Of a stretch of DNA of 64,000 nt, positions 34,565 to 42,530 are shown piece after piece. The notes below the pieces were generated by a model. That model saw nothing but the letters and a program-made list of their open reading frames with translations. It was not told the origin of the DNA and did no database searches. A program made the translations under genes and the position numbers. The stretch covers positions 6,576,001 to 6,640,000 of the forward strand of contig NZ_CP152413.1 of assembly GCF_038967635.1 (NCBI RefSeq), read 5' to 3'. Source of the stretch: Bradyrhizobium sp. B124. GTDB taxonomy: Bacteria > Pseudomonadota > Alphaproteobacteria > Rhizobiales > Xanthobacteraceae. Positions within the stretch are counted from its first letter, which is position 1. Every line of letters begins with the position of its first letter.

Positions 34565-35582
34565 CGTCACCCTGCGCAACGTCAATAAGCGCTTCGGCGC
34601 GATCGAAGCCGTCCGGGATCTTTCGCTGACGGTGAACGACGGCGAATTCCTGGTCCTGCTCGGACCGAGCGGCGCCGGCAAGACCACGACGCTGCGGCTG
34701 ATCACCGGACTGGAGAGCCCTGATACGGGCTCCGTCATGATCGACGGCCGCGACGTGACGCATGATCCGCCCGGCTCGCGGGACATCGCCTTCGTGTTCC
34801 AGCAATATTCGCTGTATCCGCATCTCACGGTCTACGACAATCTGGCGTTTCCGCTGCGCTCTCCCGCGCGGCGGGTCGCGGAGCCGATCATCCGCAAGCG
34901 CGTCGAACAGACCGCGGAGCTGCTGCATATCGCAAGCAAGCTGAACAACCGCGCCACCCGCCTCTCCGGTGGCGAGATGCAGCGCGTGGCGATCGGCCGG
35001 GCCCTGGTCCGCGATCCCTCGATCTATCTGATGGACGAGCCGCTGTCCTCGCTAGACGCAAAACTCCGTGCTGAGCTTCGCCTCGAACTCAAGCGGATCC
35101 AGATCGAGCTCGGCGCGACCATCCTCTACGTCACCCACGATCAGGTCGAGGCGATGACGATGGCCTCGCGGATCGGCGTGATCAGGGACGGCCAGTTGCT
35201 TCAGCTCGGCACGCCCCGGGAGATCTACGAGAGCCCGTCCAGCAGCTACGTCGCCTCGCGGCTCGGTACGCCTCAGATCAACTTCCTGCCGGCTCGCCTG
35301 CTCTCCGATGTCGCGGTGCCGGCCGGAACCGAGACGGTCGGCATTCGCACCGAGCATCTTCAGCTCGCCGCGCGCAATGGCGGGCAGATGGTCGGCCGGG
35401 TGCATCGGGTCGAGCACCTCGGCGAGCAGAATCATGTTCATCTGGACTATAAGGGCGAAACGCTGGTGACGCTGGCGGATCCGCATCAGCCGCTGCAGGC
35501 CGGCCAGGAGGTCGACTTGCATCTGGTGCATCCGTTGTGTTTCGACCGCGCGGGGCAGCGCATTGCCGTGGCGGGTCATTAG
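34557..35582 (+). CDS. ABC transporter ATP-binding protein 2
   Basis: A 341-aa sugar-type ATPase with Walker A GPSGAGKTTT (about 36-45), signature RLSGGEMQRVAIGRA (about 136-150), Walker B YLMDEPLSSLDAKL, H-loop YVTHDQVEAMTMAS, and a shorter TOBE region. It overlaps the first ATPase gene by eight bases. Sequence differs clearly from ATPase 1, so this is not a recent tandem copy. DhaL starts 21 bases after its stop. Confidence 0.88.
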   Translation: MADVTLRNVNKRFGAIEAVRDLSLTVNDGEFLVLLGPSGAGKTTTLRLITGLESPDTGSVMIDGRDVTHDPPGSRDIAFVFQQYSLYPHLTVYDNLAFPLRSPARRVAEPIIRKRVEQTAELLHIASKLNNRATRLSGGEMQRVAIGRALVRDPSIYLMDEPLSSLDAKLRAELRLELKRIQIELGATILYVTHDQVEAMTMASRIGVIRDGQLLQLGTPREIYESPSSSYVASRLGTPQINFLPARLLSDVAVPAGTETVGIRTEHLQLAARNGGQMVGRVHRVEHLGEQNHVHLDYKGETLVTLADPHQPLQAGQEVDLHLVHPLCFDRAGQRIAVAGH

Positions 35583-35603
35583 AGGGGCGAGAGGATCGAG
35601 GAG

Positions 35604-36227
35604 ATGTCGGTGCCATCAGAGACATTCAAGTCGTTGGTCAAGGCGGCCGCAGAGCAGGTCATCGCCAGTGCGCCAGAGCTGACGAGCCTGGATCAGGCGA
35701 TCGGCGACGGCGACCACGGGACAAACATGAAGCGTGGTTGCGAAGCCGTGCTCGGCAAGCTCGATGCGATCTCGGCGCAGCCGCTCGACGAAGCGCTGAA
35801 GATGATCGGCAAGACCCTGGTGATGACCGTCGGCGGCGCCTCCGGGCCGCTCTATGGCAGCTTCTTTCTTGCCGCCGGCGAGGCGCTGTCGCACGACAAG
35901 CACCTGCCCGAGGATCTCGCCGATGTGTTCGGCAGCGCCGTGAACGCAGTGAGCGCGCGTGGCCGCTCGCAGGTCGGCGAGAAGACGATGCTGGATGTGC
36001 TGGTTCCCGTGCTCGAGACGTTGAAGACGGCGGCCGGCCAGCCGGATCTGATCGCGCGAGTGCGCACCACCGCGACCGAGGCGGTCGAACGGACGGCGCC
36101 GATGCAGGCCACCAAGGGACGCGCCTCGTTCCTCGGCGCGCGCAGCGTCGGGCATGTCGATCCCGGCGCACGGTCGAGCTGCGTGCTGGTGCAGGCGGTG
36201 TGCGCGGGCCTGGAGGCACGGGCATGA
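35604..36227 (+). CDS. dhaL: Dihydroxyacetone kinase subunit DhaL
   Basis: A 207-aa protein holding the ADP-binding subunit of the PEP-dependent dihydroxyacetone kinase. The metal/ADP-binding signature AIGDGDHGTNMKRG is at about 32-45. TVGGASGPLYGSFFLAAGE (about 75-93) and the final ARSVGHVDPGARSS segment are family-typical. DhaL keeps a bound ADP that DhaM rephosphorylates, then passes phosphate to dihydroxyacetone held on DhaK. It overlaps dhaM by four bases (ATGA). The context of ABC genes upstream suggests it acts on the imported substrate. Confidence 0.92.
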   Translation: MSVPSETFKSLVKAAAEQVIASAPELTSLDQAIGDGDHGTNMKRGCEAVLGKLDAISAQPLDEALKMIGKTLVMTVGGASGPLYGSFFLAAGEALSHDKHLPEDLADVFGSAVNAVSARGRSQVGEKTMLDVLVPVLETLKTAAGQPDLIARVRTTATEAVERTAPMQATKGRASFLGARSVGHVDPGARSSCVLVQAVCAGLEARA

Positions 36228-36616
36228 CCGACACCGTGGGAATCGTGATCGTCTCGCACTCCAGCGACATCGCCAAGGGAACCGCCGACATGGTGCGGCA
36301 GATGGTCGGCAGTGAGGTCAAGGTGGCGTTCTGCGGCGGCAATCCCGACGGCGGATTGGGCACCAGCGTGCCGCTGATCATCGACGCTATCAATGACGCC
36401 TGGTCTCCGAAGGGTGTCGCGGTGCTGGTCGATCTCGGCGGCGCCGAGACCAACAGCGAAATGGCGGTGGAGATGCTGGAGCCTGCGCGGCGCGATCTCG
36501 TTGTCGTCTGCAACGCACCGATCGTCGAAGGCGCCGTGATGGCGGCGACCGAGGCGGCGGGCGGCAGCTCGCTGGCCCAGGTCAAGGCCGTGGCCGAGGA
36601 ACTCTCTGCCGATTGA
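36224..36616 (+). CDS. dhaM: PTS-dependent phosphoryl donor DhaM (EIIA domain)
   Basis: A 130-aa protein with only the EIIA(Man)-like domain of DhaM: GIVIVSHSSDIAKG contains the active His12, and VLVDLGGAETNSEMAVEML follows. In E. coli, DhaM is a fusion of EIIA, HPr and EI-like parts; here HPr and enzyme I are encoded as separate downstream genes. It accepts phosphate from HPr and gives it to the ADP on DhaL. The ATG overlaps the dhaL stop. Confidence 0.9.
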   Translation: MTDTVGIVIVSHSSDIAKGTADMVRQMVGSEVKVAFCGGNPDGGLGTSVPLIIDAINDAWSPKGVAVLVDLGGAETNSEMAVEMLEPARRDLVVVCNAPIVEGAVMAATEAAGGSSLAQVKAVAEELSAD

Positions 36617-36638
36617 GATGTCGGCGAAGCGATGATGG

Positions 36639-36950
36639 ATGATGAGTATGCTTGATAAAGCGGACGGACAGATCTTCACCGGCAATGTGCGGCTGGTGCA
36701 TGCGGTGGGCATGCACGCGCGCCCGGCAGTCAAGCTGACCAAGCTCGCCAAGAAATTCCAGGCGCAGATCTCGGTGCGGGTCGCGGGTGCACCCGAGTGG
36801 ATCAATGCCAAGAGCGTGGCCAAGATCATGGCGATGCGCGCCGCGCACGGCAGCACGATCGAGATCAAGGCATCCGGCAGCGACGCCGAGGCCGCCGTCG
36901 CGGCCCTGGTCGACCTGGTTGCCAGCGATTTTCCGGATGGAGCGGGCTAG
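36639..36950 (+). CDS. ptsH: HPr phosphocarrier protein
   Basis: A 103-aa HPr with the active His26 in AVGMHARPAVKL, and the family INAKSVAKIMAMRAAHGSTI segment (Ser is present at the regulatory position, though the context differs from Gram-positive HPr). Several ATGs lie in a row (36639, 36642, 36648); the first is used, so the N-terminus may be up to three residues shorter. It lies between dhaM and the enzyme I gene and probably serves only this kinase pathway. Confidence 0.88.
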   Translation: MMSMLDKADGQIFTGNVRLVHAVGMHARPAVKLTKLAKKFQAQISVRVAGAPEWINAKSVAKIMAMRAAHGSTIEIKASGSDAEAAVAALVDLVASDFPDGAG

Positions 36951-36951
36951 C

Positions 36952-38571
36952 ATGCAGGGCGGCGCTGCAGGATCGGCTTACCGCGGCAGGACCGCCTCGA
37001 TCGGCTTTGCCCACGGTCCGCTGGTCCGCGTCGATGCGGGCGCGGGCGGCGAGCGGGTGGCCGGCACGCTGGTCGAGGAGGCGCTCGCCTTGCGCAAGGC
37101 GATCGATCTCGCAAGCGGGCAGATCGCTGATCTTGCCGCCAGCGCCGGCGGCGAAGCCGCGCAGATCCTCGAATTCCAGGTCGCGTTGCTCGAGGATGAG
37201 GATCTGATCGAGGCGATCTTCGCGTCGATCGGCGAGGGGCGTCCGGCCGACGTCGCATGGCGCTCGACGCTCGACGAGCAGATCGCGGAGTACAATTCGG
37301 CGGCGGATGAGTATCTGCAGGCCCGTTCGTCGGACCTTGCGGACCTGCGCGACCGCGTGGTCCACATCCTGCGCGGCGACGAAGGCGAGCCGCTGAAGAT
37401 CCCGAGCGGAGGCGTCGTCTGTGCCGATGACCTGCCGCCGTCGCGCTTCCTGGAGATCGACTGGTCCGGCGGCGGCGGCCTGGCGCTGCTGCACGGCAGT
37501 CCGACCAGCCACGTCGCGATGCTGGCGCGTGCGCGCGGCATCCCGATGGTCGTGCAACTCGGCGCCATCCCAAATGCCGGCGCCACGGCGCTGCTCGATG
37601 GCGAAGGCGCGACGCTGGAGCTCGATCCCAGCGCCGAGCAGGTGCGCATCTTCGAGAAGCGGCGCGAGAGCCATCGCAAGAGCAGGGCATCCGCGCGCGC
37701 GATCCTGCGGCGACCGACGGCCTCGTGGCGCGGCGAACACATCAAGCTCCTGATCAATATCCAGCGGGTCGACGACCTCGATGATGCGGATGCGCAATAT
37801 GCCGACGGCATCGGCCTGATGCGGACGGAATTCCTGCTCGCCGGGCGAAGCGACCTGCCGGATGAGGAGACGCAATTCCAGGCTTATGACGCGGTTTTGC
37901 GCTGGGCCGGAGCGCGGCCGGTCACGATCCGCACGTTCGATGCCGGCGGCGACAAGCCGGTGCCTGGCTTTACATTCGATGGCGAAGCCAATCCGTTCCT
38001 CGGCGTGCGCGGCTTGCGGCTCTGCCTGGCCCGGCCGGAGATTTTTGCCGTCCAGCTCCGCGCGCTGGCCCGCGCTGCGGTGCGCGGCAATCTCAAGGTC
38101 ATGTTCCCGATGGTGACGTCGGCGGACGAGCTCGAGGTGGGACGGAAGCTGTTCGCCGGCATCGTGCAGCGCTTGCAGGCGGACGGCATTGCCGCGATGC
38201 TCCCGGAGCTCGGAATCATGGTCGAGGTTCCGGCGGCGGCCCTGGCGGTCTCGAGCTTCAAGGCGTCGTTCTTCTCGATCGGCTCGAACGATCTCGCGCA
38301 ATATGTGCTGGCCTGCGATCGTTCCAACGGAGCTCTCGCCCCCCTGATGGACCCCTTGCATCCCGCAGTGCTCGAACTGATCGCGCGGACCGCGGAGCAC
38401 GGCCGCCGCGCCGGCATCGGCGTCAGCCTGTGCGGCGACATGGCGGGCGATCCGCGCTGTCTTCCCGCGCTTCTGAATTGCGGCCTGCGCGAATTGTCCG
38501 TGAACGCATCGGCACTGGCGCAGATCAAGCAGACCATCGACCGGCTGAGCAGCGGAGGCAGCGTTGGCTGA
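36952..38571 (+). CDS. ptsI: PEP-protein phosphotransferase (enzyme I)
   Basis: A 539-aa enzyme I that starts the phosphate relay from PEP. The phospho-His187 is in LHGSPTSHVAMLARARGIP. The PEP-binding barrel shows GIGLMRTEFLL, FDAGGDKPVPGF, SIGSNDLAQYVLACDR and SLCGDMAGDPR. It is somewhat shorter than the 575-aa E. coli enzyme and has no GAF domain, so it is not the nitrogen-PTS EI. The ATG at 36952 has GGAG nine bases upstream; an ATG at 36937 overlapping ptsH is possible. It probably powers dihydroxyacetone phosphorylation. Confidence 0.9.
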   Translation: MQGGAAGSAYRGRTASIGFAHGPLVRVDAGAGGERVAGTLVEEALALRKAIDLASGQIADLAASAGGEAAQILEFQVALLEDEDLIEAIFASIGEGRPADVAWRSTLDEQIAEYNSAADEYLQARSSDLADLRDRVVHILRGDEGEPLKIPSGGVVCADDLPPSRFLEIDWSGGGGLALLHGSPTSHVAMLARARGIPMVVQLGAIPNAGATALLDGEGATLELDPSAEQVRIFEKRRESHRKSRASARAILRRPTASWRGEHIKLLINIQRVDDLDDADAQYADGIGLMRTEFLLAGRSDLPDEETQFQAYDAVLRWAGARPVTIRTFDAGGDKPVPGFTFDGEANPFLGVRGLRLCLARPEIFAVQLRALARAAVRGNLKVMFPMVTSADELEVGRKLFAGIVQRLQADGIAAMLPELGIMVEVPAAALAVSSFKASFFSIGSNDLAQYVLACDRSNGALAPLMDPLHPAVLELIARTAEHGRRAGIGVSLCGDMAGDPRCLPALLNCGLRELSVNASALAQIKQTIDRLSSGGSVG

Positions 38572-38986
38572 CACGGCGGCCGATGAAGCGCCCGAAGCCG
38601 GCGCGGTCGCGGCCTACAAGCGCATCTTCAAGGAGGTGCTGGAGAGCCGCCCGTCCGGCATGCGGCTGCGCCTCGCCCATGCCATGGGCAAGAACCGCAG
38701 CTTCGTCAGCCAGATCAGTAACCCGGCCTATCCGGTGCCGATCCCGGTGCAACATCTCAACACGATCTTCGATGTCTGCCACTTTCCGCCGCAGGCGAAG
38801 ACCGCCTTCTTGCGCGCCTATGCGCGTGCGCATCCGCGCCGCGTCGGCCGGCTGAGCGAAGGCTCGCACGAGCGGACGCTGACATTGCATCTGCCGGATC
38901 TCGGCAGCGCCAAGCGCAATGCCGAGCTCGACGCGCTGCTGCAGGAATTCACGCGGCGCCTGATCGGTATCATGCGGGAAAAATAG
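38564..38986 (+). CDS. Putative DNA-binding protein in the DHA operon
   Basis: A 140-aa protein starting at TTG (GGAGG six bases upstream), overlapping the enzyme I gene by eight bases. The middle reads RLRLAHAMGKNRSFVSQISNPAYPVPIP, resembling a Cro/XRE helix-turn-helix (residues about 35-62), followed by HLNTIFDVCHFPPQAKTAFL and a helical tail LDALLQEFTRRLIGIM. No family name is certain. As the only likely regulator in the operon, it could control the palindrome at 29676, but this is inference. Confidence 0.6.
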   Translation: MADTAADEAPEAGAVAAYKRIFKEVLESRPSGMRLRLAHAMGKNRSFVSQISNPAYPVPIPVQHLNTIFDVCHFPPQAKTAFLRAYARAHPRRVGRLSEGSHERTLTLHLPDLGSAKRNAELDALLQEFTRRLIGIMREK

Positions 38987-39001
38987 GCGAAAACGCCAAC
39001 C

Positions 39002-39096
39002 AAAGCGTTTTCGAGCGAAGTGGCTACCGGTTCGCGTGAAGAAAACGCGTCAAAACAACAACCTGGAGCTTCGTTCCGATTGATCGGAACGAAGCT
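39002..39096. repeat. Rhizobial palindromic repeat inside the DHA operon
   Basis: Two parts: aaagcgttttcgagcgaagtgg...gaagaaaacgcgt (an imperfect hairpin of a common rhizobial element), then a perfect 14-base inverted repeat with a two-base loop at 39067-39096 (AGCTTCGTTCCGAT / ATCGGAACGAAGCT). It separates the putative regulator gene from dhaK by 133 bases. The strong hairpin might attenuate or stabilise the message. Confidence 0.82.
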
Positions 39097-39119
39097 TTGG
39101 ACGAAGCGGGGAGGAGACC

Positions 39120-40103
39120 ATGAAGAAGTTCATCAATGCCGTCGACAATGTGCTCGGCGAAAGCCTCGACGGCTTTGCCGCTGCGCATGCCGATCTGGTC
39201 GTGCTGGGCGCCGAGCGCAAATTCGTGCGTCGCCGCGAGTTGAACGGCAAGAAGGTCGCGCTGGTCTCGGGCGGCGGCAGCGGGCATGAGCCGCTGCATG
39301 CCGGTTTCGTCGGCTACGGCATGCTCGATGCGGCCTGTCCCGGACAGGTGTTCACCTCGCCAACGCCGGACCAGATCGTCGAAGCCGCGCATGCAGTCGC
39401 GGGCGATGCCGGCGTGCTGTTCATCGTCAAGAACTATGCGGGCGACCGCATGAACTTCGAGATGGCGGCCGAGATCGCCGAAGGCCGCACCGCCACCATC
39501 GTGACCGACGACGATGTCGCGGTGGAGAAATCGACCTACAGCATCGGCCGCCGCGGCGTCGCCGGCACATTGATCGTCGAGAAGATCGTCGGCGCCGCCG
39601 CCGAGAAGGGCGCCGATCTCAAGACCTGCGTGGCGCTCGGCGAGCGTGTCAACGCGCGGACGCGTTCGATGGGCGTGGCGCTGACCAGCTGCACGGTCCC
39701 GGCCGCGGGCACGCCGACCTTCACGCTCGGCGAGGACGAGATGGAGATGGGCGTCGGCATCCACGGCGAGCCGGGCCGTCGCCGCGTCAAGCTCGCGGAG
39801 GCCGACGCGATCGCATCGGAAATGACGACCGCCATTGCGGACGATCTCGCAGCGCCCGCCGGCTCCGAGGCGCTGCTGCTGGTCAACGGCTTCGGCGGCA
39901 CACCAACGATCGAGCTCTATCTGATGTACAACGCCGCGCGCCGCATGCTCGAGCAGCGCGGCTTGCGCATCGCGCGCTCGCTGGTGGGCAGCTACGTCAC
40001 CTCGCTGGATATGGCCGGCTGCTCGCTGACCGTGAGCCTGCTCGATGCCGAGACGTCGGCGCTGTGGGACGCCCCGGTGCGCACGACCGCATTGAAATGG
40101 TGA
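39120..40103 (+). CDS. dhaK: Dihydroxyacetone kinase subunit DhaK
   Basis: A 327-aa dihydroxyacetone-binding subunit. VALVSGGGSGHEPLHAG (about 47-63) is the family substrate loop, and His215 in MGVGIHGEPGRR is the residue that covalently binds dihydroxyacetone. GGGGAGGAG is four bases before the ATG. It is set apart from dhaL and dhaM by the PTS genes, a putative regulator and a repeat element, an unusual order. With DhaL and DhaM it makes dihydroxyacetone phosphate for glycolysis/gluconeogenesis. Confidence 0.93.
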   Translation: MKKFINAVDNVLGESLDGFAAAHADLVVLGAERKFVRRRELNGKKVALVSGGGSGHEPLHAGFVGYGMLDAACPGQVFTSPTPDQIVEAAHAVAGDAGVLFIVKNYAGDRMNFEMAAEIAEGRTATIVTDDDVAVEKSTYSIGRRGVAGTLIVEKIVGAAAEKGADLKTCVALGERVNARTRSMGVALTSCTVPAAGTPTFTLGEDEMEMGVGIHGEPGRRRVKLAEADAIASEMTTAIADDLAAPAGSEALLLVNGFGGTPTIELYLMYNAARRMLEQRGLRIARSLVGSYVTSLDMAGCSLTVSLLDAETSALWDAPVRTTALKW

Positions 40104-40288
40104 TCGCCGCTGCTGTCGGCCGCAGGTATGTCGGCGCAGCTCAAAAGGACTGATATTGGAATCCGCGGGCCCATACCCGAAATGAGGCCGTCCGTCTTCG
40201 CTCTCGCGTCGCTCGAGCTTCGCCGGACACGCTTCGCCCTTGCAGTCTTGGCGCGGCTGCGCCACGCGAAGCCCGCAAGGGCGAAGCG
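40104..40288. other. Repeat-rich intergenic region next to tRNA-Leu
   Basis: This stretch after dhaK holds part of a dispersed repeat related to 29300-29330 and the left arm and loop of the hairpin beside the tRNA. No gene is supported here. Confidence 0.5.
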
Positions 40289-40290
40289 TG
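40228..40290 (-). terminator. Hairpin abutting the tRNA-Leu 3' end
   Basis: CACGCTTCGCCCTTGC (40228-40243) and GCAAGGGCGAAGCGTG (40275-40290) form a perfect 16-base inverted repeat. Its right arm overlaps the encoded CCA end of the minus-strand tRNA. It probably ends or shapes the tRNA primary transcript. No T run follows, so intrinsic termination is uncertain. Confidence 0.6.
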
Positions 40291-40373
40291 GTGCCCCTGG
40301 CCGGAATCGAACCAGCACTCCTTGCGGAACTCGATTTTGAGTCGAGCGCGTCTACCAGTTCCGCCACAGGGGC
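40289..40373 (-). tRNA. tRNA-Leu (anticodon CAA)
   Basis: The minus strand folds into a class II tRNA. Acceptor GCCCCTG pairs with CAGGGGC, followed by discriminator A and an encoded CCA. The anticodon stem CTCGA/TCGAG has loop CTCAAAA, giving anticodon CAA. A long variable arm and the T-loop GGTTCGATTCC are present, as expected for leucine. Length is 85 nt with CCA. Confidence 0.95.
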
Positions 40374-40532
40374 ATTCGCGGTGGTCCAGACCGAGACGGG
40401 CCCAGGGTCGCGAAGCGCGGCGGACTATAGCGGGCGGCCCGTCACGGTCAACCCGCGCGGATGTGATTGTCCCGCGCCTCGACAGCGGTATTTTCACGCG
40501 ATACGACCCGGGCTGAGCATGGAGCAGGGGCC

Positions 40533-41105
40533 ATGACCCTGCCGAACGATGCTCGCAGGAGGACTGCCGTGACGCTCGCTACCGCCCATCCGTCGGATGC
40601 TTCCGCCAGCGGCAATCCGGCGCTGACCTCGGCCCTGGCGATTGCCGTGATCGCGGCGGCGACGCTGGCCGGCGCCTGGTTCTTCCAGCTGGTGCTGGAG
40701 ATCATGCCCTGTCCGCTCTGCCTCGAGCAGCGCTATGCCTATTACCTCGCGGTCCCGCTCGGCGCCGTGGTGGCGCTCGCGGCCGCCCGTGGCGCGGCGC
40801 GTCCGGTGCTGATCGCGGGCCTTGTGATCCTCGGCCTCGCCGCGCTCGCCAATGCCGGGCTCGGCGCCTATCACGCCGGGGTCGAATGGGGGTTTTGGCA
40901 GGGACCGACCGACTGCACCGGCCCGATGGTGGATTTCGGCAAGGCCGGCTCGCTGCTGGATCAGCTCGACAAGGTGAAGGTGGTCCGCTGCGACGAGGTG
41001 CAGTGGCGCTTCCTCGGCATCTCGCTTGCCGGCTACAACGTGCTGATCTCGCTGCTGATGGCCGCGGTCGCCGGCTGGGGCGTGGCGAAGGCAGCCAAGG
41101 TCTGA
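40533..41105 (+). CDS. dsbB: Disulfide bond formation protein DsbB
   Basis: A 190-aa inner-membrane quinone reductase-like protein that reoxidises DsbA. Four helices are visible. The first redox pair is C60-P-L-C63 in IMPCPLCLEQRYAYY, and the second pair is C128 (PTDCTGP) and C153 (VRCDEVQW). The quinone-binding Arg after CPLCLEQR is present. AGGGG lies just before the ATG at 40533; an upstream extension in frame is not family-like. A DsbA-like gene occurs at 49.3 kb. Confidence 0.9.
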   Translation: MTLPNDARRRTAVTLATAHPSDASASGNPALTSALAIAVIAAATLAGAWFFQLVLEIMPCPLCLEQRYAYYLAVPLGAVVALAAARGAARPVLIAGLVILGLAALANAGLGAYHAGVEWGFWQGPTDCTGPMVDFGKAGSLLDQLDKVKVVRCDEVQWRFLGISLAGYNVLISLLMAAVAGWGVAKAAKV

Positions 41106-41142
41106 CTGAGTGGGCTGATTTACAGGCCTTGTCTCAATCGAT

Positions 41143-41271
41143 CTATTTCTTCTTCCCCGGCGTGAAGCTCGGCTGTCCGCCCTTCAGGCTGGGAGCCGCG
41201 GCGATCACCTTGATCTTCTCCTTCTTGGGCTTCTTGACCTCGCGGTTGCCGTGTCGCTCGCCTTTGGACAT
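41143..41271 (-). CDS. Small basic conserved protein, 42 aa
   Basis: A 42-aa Lys-rich protein, MSKGERHGNREVKKPKKEKI followed by KVIAAAPSLKGGQPSFTPGKKK-type sequence. GGGAG is about six bases before the ATG. Nearly identical short proteins are, from memory, frequent hypothetical genes in Rhizobiales. The high charge suggests nucleic acid or ribosome contact, but the role is unknown. It is convergent with dsbB. Confidence 0.7.
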   Translation of the reverse strand: MSKGERHGNREVKKPKKEKIKVIAAAPSLKGGQPSFTPGKKK

Positions 41272-41602
41272 GTCGGTCTCCCTCTGTTTATCGAGATCAT
41301 CGACTCGGTCAGAGCCTGCTTCCGGAGCAGTCCCGAACGTCGACGTGGATTTGCTTTGCCGGAAGTGATGGTGATCGACCGTAGGCCGATCGCACCCGAA
41401 TAGCGAGCGCCAAAGCGGTTTGCGGCGCCCTGCGGCAACAACGCCCAGCATGCTGTGAGGAGCGGTCTTTGCCCCTCGTTCGGCGAGAAAGCCAGGAACA
41501 CCAGGAAAACCAATAAGAAAGCATTGGCTATTGCCGCCGAAGCGGCGCATGCTGCCAACGGGGCCGCGCACCGGCGCAAGGCGTTTCGCAAAAGGCTGGC
41601 CC
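41272..41602. other. Intergenic region between divergent small genes
   Basis: This 331-base gap should hold both promoters. A possible 56-aa basic frame runs from a GTG at 41455 to 41625 (ending with KAFRKRLAHDHALPT), overlapping the next gene. Its support is too weak for a gene call. Nothing else was recognised. Confidence 0.35.
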
Positions 41603-41872
41603 ATGACCATGCGCTCCCGACGTGAAGTCGTCACCTTCCAGCATCCATTCCGGATCAGAGGCATCGATCGTGAATTGCCCGCAGGCGCCTATGAGGTCAT
41701 TACCGACGAAGAGGCGATCGAAGGGCTCTCGTTCGCGGTGTTCCGCCGTGTCGCCACGATGATCATCGTCCCGGCACAAGGCTCGCGCGGATTGACGACG
41801 GAGATGGTGTCGATCGGCTCGGTCGATCTGGCGGACGCCCAGCGTATCGACGCGAGCGCATCCAATGGCTGA
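41603..41872 (+). CDS. Conserved hypothetical protein, 89 aa
   Basis: An 89-aa protein starting MTMRSRREVVTFQHPFRIRG, with GIDRELPAGAYEVITDEEAI then LSFAVFRRVATMIIVPA. It reads as a small beta-rich domain, seen from memory as a conserved hypothetical in Bradyrhizobium. It overlaps the next gene by eight bases, so the two form an operon. No function can be assigned. Confidence 0.68.
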   Translation: MTMRSRREVVTFQHPFRIRGIDRELPAGAYEVITDEEAIEGLSFAVFRRVATMIIVPAQGSRGLTTEMVSIGSVDLADAQRIDASASNG

Positions 41873-42161
41873 CGAACCGCTCGACCTCGATCGCCGTCGC
41901 GGTATGGCAGCCCAGAAAGCCACCGATATCCGCCGTGCGCTGGCGGAAATCGAGACCCATGCGAGGGATCTGCGCGAACGGCAGGTCTCGCTCGAAACCG
42001 GACTGCTGGCGGTACCCGCGACGTCGTGGCCGGAGGTGGCCGCCAAGGCGCGCTACGTTCTGAACCTGTACGCCGCGAGCCTGCCGCCGGAGGATACAAG
42101 GCATCGCGATCTGGTCACGGCAATTCTCGAGGACTTTGTCCGGCTCACCGAGCCGCGATGA
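41865..42161 (+). CDS. Conserved hypothetical protein, 98 aa
   Basis: A 98-aa, mostly helical protein, MADEPLDLDRRRGMAAQKAT, with a long helix DIRRALAEIETHARDLRE and SWPEVAAKARYVLNLYAASL. It overlaps the preceding gene by eight bases. The family is unknown; soluble, no signal peptide. Confidence 0.68.
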   Translation: MADEPLDLDRRRGMAAQKATDIRRALAEIETHARDLRERQVSLETGLLAVPATSWPEVAAKARYVLNLYAASLPPEDTRHRDLVTAILEDFVRLTEPR

Positions 42162-42198
42162 ACCAGAACCACTTCGCGGCTTTGAAGGAGCTGGTCAC

Positions 42199-42483
42199 AT
42201 GACGCTTACCCAGGGTCGCTTCATCAGCTACGAATACGACCGGATGGTCGTGCTGTTTTCGATGCATGACGACGAGAAGGAGATCCATTGCGCGATCTCG
42301 ACCTCCGCCATGGATGAATTGGAAGGCGGGGCGCTCGGGCGCGCGGGCCACCGCGAGACTCAATTCATGCGGCTGCGCGAGCGCATCGAGGCCTGCGCCG
42401 ATGGCAAGTACCAGGCGAAGGAGTTCGAGGGGGCGCCGCCCCGGATCATCCTGCGCAGCATCGATTTCCGGAAGCCAAGGTAG
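42199..42483 (+). CDS. DUF1488-like protein
   Basis: A 94-aa protein, MTLTQGRFISYEYDRMVVLF, followed by DEKEIHCAISTSAMDELEGG, which resembles the short DUF1488 family (a beta sheet then a helix). AAGGAG is eight bases before the ATG. It follows the two small genes above by 37 bases. Function unknown; the family match is from memory of the pattern. Confidence 0.62.
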   Translation: MTLTQGRFISYEYDRMVVLFSMHDDEKEIHCAISTSAMDELEGGALGRAGHRETQFMRLRERIEACADGKYQAKEFEGAPPRIILRSIDFRKPR

Positions 42484-42530
42484 AGGATTCCCTGTGCGAA
42501 GGTCCTGACGCGCGTGTCAGGTGTTACAAG

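Noticed and set aside
40289..40373. Integration (att) site of a genomic island at tRNA-Leu
   Set aside because: No integrase and no second copy of the tRNA end was found in the window.
41455..41625. Possible 56-aa basic protein
   Set aside because: It overlaps the next gene, lacks a clear ribosome site and matches no known family; noted only within the intergenic entry.
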